Assembly (NCBI GenBank): GCA_031265345.1
Contig: JAISCU010000179.1
Span: 1-15,021, forward strand
DNA from: Bifidobacteriaceae bacterium
GTDB lineage: Bacteria; Actinomycetota; Actinomycetes; Actinomycetales; WQXJ01
DNA: 15,021 nucleotides
Direction: 5' to 3'
The notes under the pieces are model-generated. The model worked only from the letters and a program-made list of their open reading frames with translations, made no database searches and was not told the origin of the DNA. The position numbers and the translations under genes were made by a program. Positions 7,690 to 12,615 of this stretch are shown piece after piece (positions within the stretch are counted from its first letter, which is position 1; the number at the start of each line of letters is the position of its first letter).

Positions 7690-7765
7690 CGCTCGAGTAG
7701 CGGGACCGCGGTGCCGACGTGAAAGACCAGACTCCTGTGCGCCGACGCCACGACCCGGGTCGTTG

Positions 7766-8060
7766 TCACAACCCCAGCGCACTGTGCGAGCCCACACGGA
7801 TGAGGCGCAGAGTGCCCGCGTCTGGCTTCGAGTAGATCAAGACCAAGTCGGGGTCGCACATGGCAGTCGCGGCAGTCCTTCCACACGCCGCCCATTCCGT
7901 GGTCGACGTAACGAGGCGGCAGTGGCTCATCGCGGCGAAGCGAGCGGATAGCGACAGTCAGGTCGCTGTCGAATGAAGCTCCTGACGGGCCTTTGAGCTG
8001 CCGTTTTCGATCACGCTTGAACTGCCCGGTGACTTCGAGGTCCCGCTCAGTCGTCCGCAT
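7766..8060 (-). pseudogene. yafQ: yafQ-like mRNA interferase toxin, disrupted by a +1 frameshift
   Basis: Partner of the DinJ antitoxin encoded just upstream (14-base overlap). The first part reads MRTTERDLEVTGQFKRDRK, later LPPRYVDHGMGGVWKDCRDC then HVRP, matching YafQ. After this the reading frame is lost at a run of four identical bases (GGGG at 7850-7853 on the plus strand, CCCC in the gene). Removing one base restores RPDLVLIYSK, then LRLIRVGSHSALGL and a stop at 7766, exactly the YafQ C terminus, giving 97 residues. The break falls between the residues equivalent to YafQ H63 and D67, so the downstream catalytic Asp and His are lost unless the ribosome slips. It could be a true null allele, a sequencing error in a homopolymer, or less likely a programmed +1 shift at CCC-C. 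The unrepaired frame stays open into vapC by chance. Confidence 0.9.
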
Positions 8061-8310
8061 CGAGGAACTCGAACATTTCGGCTGCCGACGTGAATCGGGG
8101 CAGGTTACCCTGGCGGGATTCTCTGATGGCGGCGATGGTTTCATCGTTCGGGACCAGCGGGTCGAAAGGGAGGACCTTGTCGCGGGCCACCCTTGTCAAC
8201 AGCATTCTGAAAGCGTCTGAGACGGTCAGTCCCATCGCTCCCAACACGACGGCTGCCTCTTCCTTCACCTCGCTGTCAATCCGCGCACGGACAACTGCGT
8301 TCGACGCCAT
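8047..8310 (-). CDS. dinJ: DinJ/RelB-family antitoxin
   Basis: An 87-residue ribbon-helix-helix antitoxin of the DinJ-YafQ module. The sequence MASNAVVRARIDSEVKEEAA, then VLGAMGLTVSDAFRMLLTRV and ARDKVLPFDPLVPNDETIAA, follows E. coli DinJ almost position by position. The C-terminal PRFTSAAEMFEFLD segment is the toxin-binding part. ATG 8310 has a strong ribosome-binding site, AAAGGAG, seven bases upstream. The gene is intact although its toxin partner is frameshifted, so it may now act only as a repressor or as an antidote to related toxins. Confidence 0.95.
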   Translation of the reverse strand: MASNAVVRARIDSEVKEEAAVVLGAMGLTVSDAFRMLLTRVARDKVLPFDPLVPNDETIAAIRESRQGNLPRFTSAAEMFEFLDADD

Positions 8311-8336
8311 GTCAGACTCCTTTCAAGCTGGGCCAC

Positions 8337-8342
8337 ATTGTA
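8337..8342 (-). promoter_or_regulatory. Probable -10 box of dinJ
   Basis: TACAAT on the minus strand lies 27 bases upstream of the dinJ ATG and leaves room for the AAAGGAG site in the leader. It matches the TANNNT actinobacterial -10. I see no convincing -35 at 16-19 bases upstream. Confidence 0.5.
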
Positions 8343-8408
8343 GCTCACCCCGCTGGCGAGCGCCGTTCAGTCATCCTCGGGCTCTCTAACGATCCGCGTG
8401 CGAGCACG

Positions 8409-8447
8409 TACAATTGGTGTGAGAGGCGCTCACCGGTCGAGCGCCTC
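8409..8447 (+). promoter_or_regulatory. Putative promoter and 5'-UTR hairpin of the small membrane protein
   Basis: TACAAT (8409-8414) fits a -10 with a start near 8421. Immediately after comes a perfect 9-bp inverted repeat, GAGGCGCTC (8423-8431) and GAGCGCCTC (8439-8447), with a 7-nt loop. The hairpin would sit at the very 5' end of the transcript, about 40 bases before the ATG at 8488. There is no T-run after it, so it is not a classic terminator. mRNA stabilisation or a regulatory leader is possible. Confidence 0.5.
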
Positions 8448-8487
8448 GCTGTCACTCATTCCAACGATCCTCGGGGGCGATCAACCA

Positions 8488-8712
8488 ATGAGAACCAACA
8501 ATCGACCTTTCAGCACTTTCGCGCTGGTATTCGGCGCGGTGTTGGCGGCGCTGGTCTGCTTCGCCGGGCTCAAGGCCGCGATCCCAATGCTGGCCGTGCT
8601 GCTGTTTCCTTTGTCGGGTTTCACCATCGTGGCCATGGTCGTGACAGCAGGGCTCGTGATCGGTGGCGCGTACCTGGCGCGTCGGCTGGCCCGCAAGCGC
8701 AAGGCGGCATGA
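8488..8712 (+). CDS. Small integral membrane protein, unknown function
   Basis: A 74-residue protein I do not recognise. After a short polar N terminus (MRTNNRPFST) it is almost wholly hydrophobic: about 8-28 (FALVFGAVLAALVCFAGL), 30-42 and 45-64 (FTIVAMVVTAGLVIGGAYLA). It ends in a basic tail, RRLARKRKAA, so two or three membrane segments with a cytoplasmic C terminus are likely by the positive-inside rule. ATG 8488 is preferred because a promoter-like -10 lies at 8409-8414, inside the longer open frame from GTG 8398, and because the upstream residues are not membrane-like. The ribosome-binding site is weak (GGGGGCGA about 10 bases upstream). It stands alone, divergent from dinJ. Confidence 0.6.
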   Translation: MRTNNRPFSTFALVFGAVLAALVCFAGLKAAIPMLAVLLFPLSGFTIVAMVVTAGLVIGGAYLARRLARKRKAA

Positions 8713-8784
8713 CGCCGGTCTTCGAGACCTCAGTTCTGGTGGGCCACCCCGCGTGTGCCGCCGACCGATGGATGGATGGTCGGC

Positions 8785-9048
8785 GAAAAGGACACGATCC
8801 CTGACACTCGGCACCGACTGTCAGGGATCGTGTCTTTTCTGGCGGCCCCGTTTCATCGACTGTTAGGGATCGTGTCTTTTCTTGATCGTGCCCTTTTGGG
8901 CCCGTCCCGCTGACCTGCGGTTCCGCCGCCCGGCGGGGCGGGGGTCGGAGACGAAAAGACAAATTCCCTGGCACTCGATGAGAACTCGCCCCGAAGAAAG
9001 ACACAATCCCTGACACTCGCGCGCGACTGACACAGATCCTGTCTTTTC
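8785..9048. repeat. Array of six 25-nt repeats in alternating orientation, forming terminator-like hairpins
   Basis: Core GACACGATCCCTGACA with an adjoining AAAA tract. Copies: forward 8785-8810, reverse 8815-8839, reverse 8857-8881, forward 8953-8977, forward 8996-9019, reverse 9024-9048. Copies 1 and 2 form a perfect 16-bp stem (8791-8806 with 8819-8834) flanked by A-tract and T-tract, the shape of a bidirectional Rho-independent terminator. Copies 5 and 6 form an imperfect version. Copies 2 and 3 differ by a single base over 25 and lie 42 bp apart. Open frames read through here only because the repeats are translated. It looks like a palindromic REP-type family or stacked terminators. No transposase is nearby. 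Confidence 0.85.
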
Positions 9049-9421
9049 CCGCCACCGTCCGGCCCTGCCATCGGCCGCGGCCGCCAAATCCAACGGCATT
9101 GCCATTCGTCCGTAGACGCGCCGACTCGACGCTGCGACTTGTGGGGGATTTCAACCAGAAACGAGCCCGGTACACGTCTGGTTGAACGTTCTGGCTGCGG
9201 CGCACCATGCCGCCGGGTCCGCCGGGCGGCTTCAGCCAGGTCCGCGCGGGCTCGGGCATGGGCGTCAGAGAACTGTCTGCTCGGAGCAGACCCGCGGGCC
9301 GTGACGACTGGATAGCCTGATCAATGCCAGCCCGATACGTGCCACGCGGGACAGGTCGGGCGGGCGGGCTGTCGCACGACCGTCAGCCCCAAGTCATCGC
9401 GGACGAAGGAGCCAATAGACT
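9049..9421. other. Intergenic region with two inverted repeats ahead of the lipoprotein gene
   Basis: No gene is recognised. It holds an inverted repeat TTCAACCAGA (9150-9159) and TCTGGTTGAA (9177-9186) with a 17-nt loop. It also holds a perfect palindrome GTCTGCTC, one base, GAGCAGAC (9275-9291). TAGCCT at 9313-9318 is a possible -10 for the lipoprotein gene, with the second palindrome lying just upstream of it, a position suited to an operator. Confidence 0.5.
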
Positions 9422-10381
9422 ATGAAACGCATTCTCACCACTGCTCTCGCGCTTTCCATCGGGCTGGCGACCCTGGCCTTCACAGGAGCTTGCTCGAACA
9501 GTCGCGTCGAGGTGTTCGATTGGAGCGCCCTCGACGGCGGATTCGACCAGCTGGGACTGGACTGGGGCATGGGCGTTGATCAAGTCCCAGTGACCCTGGT
9601 GGGCGAGGCCCCGCCAGAAGGTGCAGACCGACCAACCGCGTACTACGATGTGGTCGCATTCGGCGTTCCCTGGAGGGTCACCTTGAGCTTCACTGACGAC
9701 AGCCTCTACAGCGTCGGTCTTCGTTGCCTCACGGAGGATCCAGAGCGGAAGAACGCCTTGCGAAGCGGCGAGGGGTTCGACGAAGAAATGCTTGAGCTTG
9801 CCTTGATTCCTCTGTTCGATCGGTTGTCGGCCAAGCTTGAGGAGTCATACGGTCCCGCGCCCAGCGCCGAAGATGATCGAACGGAGTGGGATGCTGGTGG
9901 CACCTTCGCGTCGCTCAAATGGACCGATTGGGATTCCCTCGCGGATGAGATATACCTCGAGTTTAGGCCCAGCCTGCTGGGCACTTGGGAGTTGTCGGAG
10001 GGCGCTGAGGACTTCGGGTTCGAGGTCGAACGCGACTACAAGTGGGCGCGCGACGACGGCTACGACCAGGGGCGGCTCGCCTTCGAGTTCTCAGACTTCG
10101 ACCACATGACAGTCGTCCGGATTATCGGGTCAGCGACCATGACGCGCAACTTCGAATACCGGCAGTGGGAGTCAATTCTGGCGTTCGGCACATACGAGGA
10201 TGGACTTGAGTTTGAGGCGAGTATCGAGATTGTCGGTGACCGCCTGGTGATGGAGTTGATGACCCGGAGGAGCCAATCGGACCCGGACGAGGGGCCCACT
10301 GTCGTGTTCGAGCGCCGAGACGGCCCGATCGCGACCCCGGTCCCGAGTGCGCCGGAGCCGTCCGCATCCGCCACCGCTTGA
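9422..10381 (+). CDS. Putative lipoprotein of unknown function
   Basis: A 319-residue secreted lipid-anchored protein. The N terminus MKRILTTALALSIGLATLAF is a signal peptide, and TGAC (21-24) gives a slightly atypical lipobox with C24 as the lipidated residue. The mature part is acidic and rich in W, Y and F. Residues about 30-110 include LGLDWGMGVDQVP and FGVPWRVTLSF. The second half, from LLGTWELSEG to PTVVFERRDG, reads as alternating beta strands and could be a lipocalin-like barrel, which is inference only. It ends in a Pro/Ala/Ser tail. ATG 9422 has GAAGGAG (9405-9411) ten bases upstream. Base composition looks less GC-biased than in the proteasome genes. I cannot assign a function. Confidence 0.8.
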   Translation: MKRILTTALALSIGLATLAFTGACSNSRVEVFDWSALDGGFDQLGLDWGMGVDQVPVTLVGEAPPEGADRPTAYYDVVAFGVPWRVTLSFTDDSLYSVGLRCLTEDPERKNALRSGEGFDEEMLELALIPLFDRLSAKLEESYGPAPSAEDDRTEWDAGGTFASLKWTDWDSLADEIYLEFRPSLLGTWELSEGAEDFGFEVERDYKWARDDGYDQGRLAFEFSDFDHMTVVRIIGSATMTRNFEYRQWESILAFGTYEDGLEFEASIEIVGDRLVMELMTRRSQSDPDEGPTVVFERRDGPIATPVPSAPEPSASATA

Positions 10382-10432
10382 GCCAAGCGTTGGTGTTGGC
10401 CCCCGAGTCGGCCGCCGCAAGCGACGGCATCG

Positions 10433-10496
10433 AAGTGCGACCTTCAGGCCTTCGTGGCCGGATGGAGCGGGCCACGAAGGCCTGAAAGTCGCAGTT
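10433..10496. repeat. Long hairpin repeat, copy 1
   Basis: The left arm 10433-10459 (key part GCGACCTTCAGGCCTTCGTG) and right arm 10470-10496 pair over 27 bp with two mismatches and a 10-nt loop. No T-run follows. A second, diverged copy lies about 30 bases downstream, so this is a repeat family and not a unique terminator, although it could end lipoprotein transcription. Confidence 0.85.
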
Positions 10497-10524
10497 GGCG
10501 GTGGCCGGGGGTGGCGGGGCGGTG

Positions 10525-10588
10525 AAGTGCGACCTTCAGGCGTTCGTGGCCGCGCGGGGCGGGGCACGAAGCCTCGAAGGTCGTAGTT
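10525..10588. repeat. Long hairpin repeat, copy 2
   Basis: The left arm 10525-10551 is identical to the left arm of copy 1 except for one base (GGCG for GGCC). The right arm 10563-10588 has diverged more but still pairs over most of its length (ACGAAGCCTCGAAGGTCG). The offset between the copies is 92 bases. It sits about 90 bases upstream of pup. Confidence 0.8.
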
Positions 10589-10665
10589 CGGCTTTGGCCG
10601 GGGGCGATGCCGCCGGGCCGTCAACCAAGAAGTCTCCAGACGACTTTCTGGTCGGGGCGGCGGAA

Positions 10666-10671
10666 TAGAAT
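10666..10671 (+). promoter_or_regulatory. Probable -10 box of the proteasome operon
   Basis: TAGAAT ends 8 bases before the pup ATG at 10680, so transcription would begin at or next to the A of the start codon. Nothing like a Shine-Dalgarno sequence lies at the right distance from that ATG, which fits a leaderless mRNA, a common mode in actinobacteria. The -35 is poor. The alternative is a TTG start at 10671 using GGCGG upstream. Confidence 0.5.
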
Positions 10672-10679
10672 TGTCGATC

Positions 10680-10871
10680 ATGGAGCAAGTGCGTCGAAGT
10701 GACCTTCCCCCGCGCGACCGTGATGACGAGCCGCCCGCCCCGCCCCCGACCGCTGGCCAGGCGAGGGCCCAGACGCAGTCCATAGACGACCTTCTGGATG
10801 AGATCGATGAAGTGCTGGAGGATTCCGCTGAGGCGTTCGTCCAGGGATTCGTCCAAAAGGGGGGCCAATGA
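10680..10871 (+). CDS. pup: Prokaryotic ubiquitin-like protein Pup
   Basis: A small, largely disordered protein tag that is attached through its C terminus to lysines of target proteins, sending them to the proteasome. It is 63 residues with an acidic, proline-rich N-terminal half and the conserved helical segment SIDDLLDEIDEVLEDSAEAF, ending VQKGGQ. The terminal Gln must be deamidated to Glu by Dop before PafA can use it, so a dop gene should exist elsewhere; none is in this window. The single lysine is K60. ATG 10680 gives the usual family length; TTG 10671 would add three residues. The stop overlaps the prcB ATG (ATGA). Confidence 0.96.
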   Translation: MEQVRRSDLPPRDRDDEPPAPPPTAGQARAQTQSIDDLLDEIDEVLEDSAEAFVQGFVQKGGQ

Positions 10872-11704
10872 GCGGCCTTCCGAGCAGCTATTTCGGTCCC
10901 GGCAACTCGTTCGTGGAGTTCCTGGGCAGCGTGGCGCCAGAGGGGTTGAACCCAGGGATCGCCGGACCAGGCGCAGCGCGCACCTCGCGAGGCCCAGGAG
11001 TGGCCGGGGGCACCGCCAGCCCGGGCCAAGAGCCACCGACCGCCACCACGATCGTGGCACTCACGTACAAGGACGGCCTGATCATGGCGGGCGACCGCCG
11101 CGCCACCGTGGGACACCAGATCGCCAGCCGCGACATCGAGAAGGTCTACCCAGCCGACTCGCAGACCGCCATCGGCCTGGCCGGAGTGGCGGGCCTCTCG
11201 CTCCAACTGGTAAGGCTGTTCCAACTCGAACTGGAGCACTACGAGAAGATCGAGGGCGTGTCGCTGTCCTTCTCCGGCAAAGCCAACCGGCTGGCCACGA
11301 TCATCCGCTCGCAACTGGAATTGGCGATGAAGGGCCTGGCCGTGGTGCCGCTGCTGGCTGGCTGGGATGCCACCCGCCCGCGCATCTTCGGCTTCGACGT
11401 CACCGGCGGCGCCTACGAGGAACGCGACTACGCCGCCATCGGCTCGGGCGCCGTCTTCGCCAAAGGCTCGCTCAAAAAGCTGCACAAGCCCGCCGCTACC
11501 GCCCGCACCGCCGTCCGCACAGTCCTGACCGCCTTGAACGATGCCGCCGACGACGATTCCGCCACCGCCGGGGTCGACCAGGCCCGCGACATCTATCCGG
11601 TGGTGGCCAGGGTCGATGCCCGCGGCTACCACCGCATTCCGGACCAGGAGTTGGCCAGGACGTTGTATCCCCGCAGCGGCGACGCGCGAGGAGACCGCTC
11701 ATGA
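10868..11704 (+). CDS. prcB: Proteasome beta subunit (20S core, catalytic)
   Basis: N-terminal-nucleophile protease subunit forming the two inner heptameric rings of the 20S core. The 278-residue precursor has a 59-residue Gly/Pro/Ala-rich propeptide. Self-cleavage between A59 and T60 would expose the catalytic threonine of TTIVAL. The mature-form catalytic set T1, D17 (MAGDRR) and K33 (DIEKVY) is intact, as are AIGSGAVFAKGSLKKL and DAADDDSATAG. A59 replaces the Gly more usual before the cleavage site. It starts at ATG 10868 overlapping the pup stop by 4 bases, with a GGGGGG run just upstream as ribosome-binding site, and ends overlapping prcA by 4 bases. Confidence 0.97.
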   Translation: MSGLPSSYFGPGNSFVEFLGSVAPEGLNPGIAGPGAARTSRGPGVAGGTASPGQEPPTATTIVALTYKDGLIMAGDRRATVGHQIASRDIEKVYPADSQTAIGLAGVAGLSLQLVRLFQLELEHYEKIEGVSLSFSGKANRLATIIRSQLELAMKGLAVVPLLAGWDATRPRIFGFDVTGGAYEERDYAAIGSGAVFAKGSLKKLHKPAATARTAVRTVLTALNDAADDDSATAGVDQARDIYPVVARVDARGYHRIPDQELARTLYPRSGDARGDRS

Positions 11705-12615
11705 CCATGCCGCTGTACGTGCCGCCCGAGCAGATCATCAAGGATCGGGCGGATTTCGCCAAGCGCGGTGTCGCGAGGGGCCGCCCGGCCGTGGTCATCT
11801 CGACCGCCGAGGGTGTCCTGCTGGCAGCGTCGAATCCCTCGCGGGCGCTGAACAAGCTGTCGGAGATCTACGACCGGTTGGCCTTCGCCGGGGTCGGCAA
11901 GTGGTCCGAGTTCGAGGCCCTGCGCGTGGCCGGCATCCGCTACGCCGACCTGCGCGGCTACTCCTACGACCGCACCGACGTGTCCGCGCGGGGCCTGGCC
12001 GGGGCCTACGCCCAGAGCATCGCGGCGGCGTTCACCGGCGACCCCAAGCCGCTGGAGGTCGAATTGGCGGTCGCGGAAGTGGGGAAGGACCAGTTGTCCG
12101 ATGCCGTCTTCCATGTCCGTTTCGACGGTTCGGTCAGCGACGAGTTGCCTTGGGCGGTGTTGGGAGGCGCGACCGTGGCGGGACGCCAGGCCGTGGCCGA
12201 GGGCTGGCGGCCGGGGCTGAGTTTGGCCGAGGCCTCTCGCTTGGCTCGGGCCGCCTTGGCCGTGGACCAGGCGGTCCAAAACTGTCAAACGAGCCAAGCA
12301 GCCGGGAGCGCCCGCTCCGCGGTGGCTGCTGAGCAGGCGGCCCAGAGCGCCCGCGGCACCGTGGCTGTTGAGCAACCGGCCGGGAGCGCTCGCGGCGGCC
12401 TGAGTGTTGACCAGCCCGCTCAGAACGGTCAACTGGGCCAGACCGCCCGAAAGCGCCGTCCCAGTGCGGGCAGCGCGAACAACGTCCCAGGCGGGGCCAG
12501 CGTGGCCAGCGGGACTAGCGCCGCCACCGGCATAACCGAGGACGGCTTCGAGGTTGGGCTGCTCAGGCGAGGCGTTTCCGGGCGGGCGTTCGTCCGCCTG
12601 GAGACCTTGGCGTGA
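11701..12615 (+). CDS. prcA: Proteasome alpha subunit with a C-terminal-region repeat insertion
   Basis: Forms the outer rings that gate the 20S chamber and dock the ATPase activator. The 304-residue protein matches actinobacterial PrcA at YVPPEQIIKDRADFAKRGVA, NPSRALNKLSEIYDRLAFAG, ADLRGYSYDRTDVSARGLA and KPLEVELAVAEVG. The family is about 250 residues. Here about 85 extra residues (roughly 189-275) rich in Ala, Gln, Ser and Gly separate the last helix (RLARAALAVD) from the closing strand segment EVGLLRRGVSGRAFVRL. The insertion contains 13-residue repeats. ATG 11701 overlaps the prcB stop; the longer open frame upstream lies in the wrong frame through prcB. No terminal HbYX-receiving change can be judged from sequence. 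Confidence 0.96.
   Translation: MTMPLYVPPEQIIKDRADFAKRGVARGRPAVVISTAEGVLLAASNPSRALNKLSEIYDRLAFAGVGKWSEFEALRVAGIRYADLRGYSYDRTDVSARGLAGAYAQSIAAAFTGDPKPLEVELAVAEVGKDQLSDAVFHVRFDGSVSDELPWAVLGGATVAGRQAVAEGWRPGLSLAEASRLARAALAVDQAVQNCQTSQAAGSARSAVAAEQAAQSARGTVAVEQPAGSARGGLSVDQPAQNGQLGQTARKRRPSAGSANNVPGGASVASGTSAATGITEDGFEVGLLRRGVSGRAFVRLETLA
12256..12438 (+). repeat. Imperfect 39-bp (13-residue) tandem repeats inside prcA
   Basis: Protein-level repeats VAAEQAAQSARGT (208-220), VAVEQPAGSARGG (221-233) and LSVDQPAQNGQLG (234-246) are exactly adjacent. A related but longer unit beginning LAVDQAVQNCQ at residue 186 precedes them. The pattern is hydrophobic-A/S-V/A-E/D-Q-A/P followed by a small polar tail. 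The period of 39 bp keeps frame, as expected for a tolerated expansion. Confidence 0.8.

Noticed and set aside
8398..8487. Upstream extension of the small membrane protein from GTG 8398 (104 residues)
   Set aside because: It would span a -10-like TACAAT and a perfect hairpin, and the added residues are not membrane- or signal-like; ATG 8488 is more credible.
8785..9048. CRISPR array or insertion sequence
   Set aside because: The units alternate in orientation, spacers are irregular, and no cas gene or transposase frame is present.
8621..9259. Minus-strand open frame of 212 codons with repeated KTRSLTV-like peptide segments
   Set aside because: The peptide repetition is only the translation of the 25-nt palindromic DNA repeats in several orientations; there is no start context or domain.
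10172..11632. Minus-strand open frame of 486 codons over the lipoprotein end, pup and prcB
   Set aside because: Antisense to three supported coding regions and to the hairpins; composition is typical of a shadow frame.
10798..11700. N-terminal extension of PrcA upstream of 11701
   Set aside because: The frame is open but lies out of frame across pup and prcB and is Arg-rich shadow sequence; ATG 11701 overlapping the prcB stop gives a normal PrcA N terminus.
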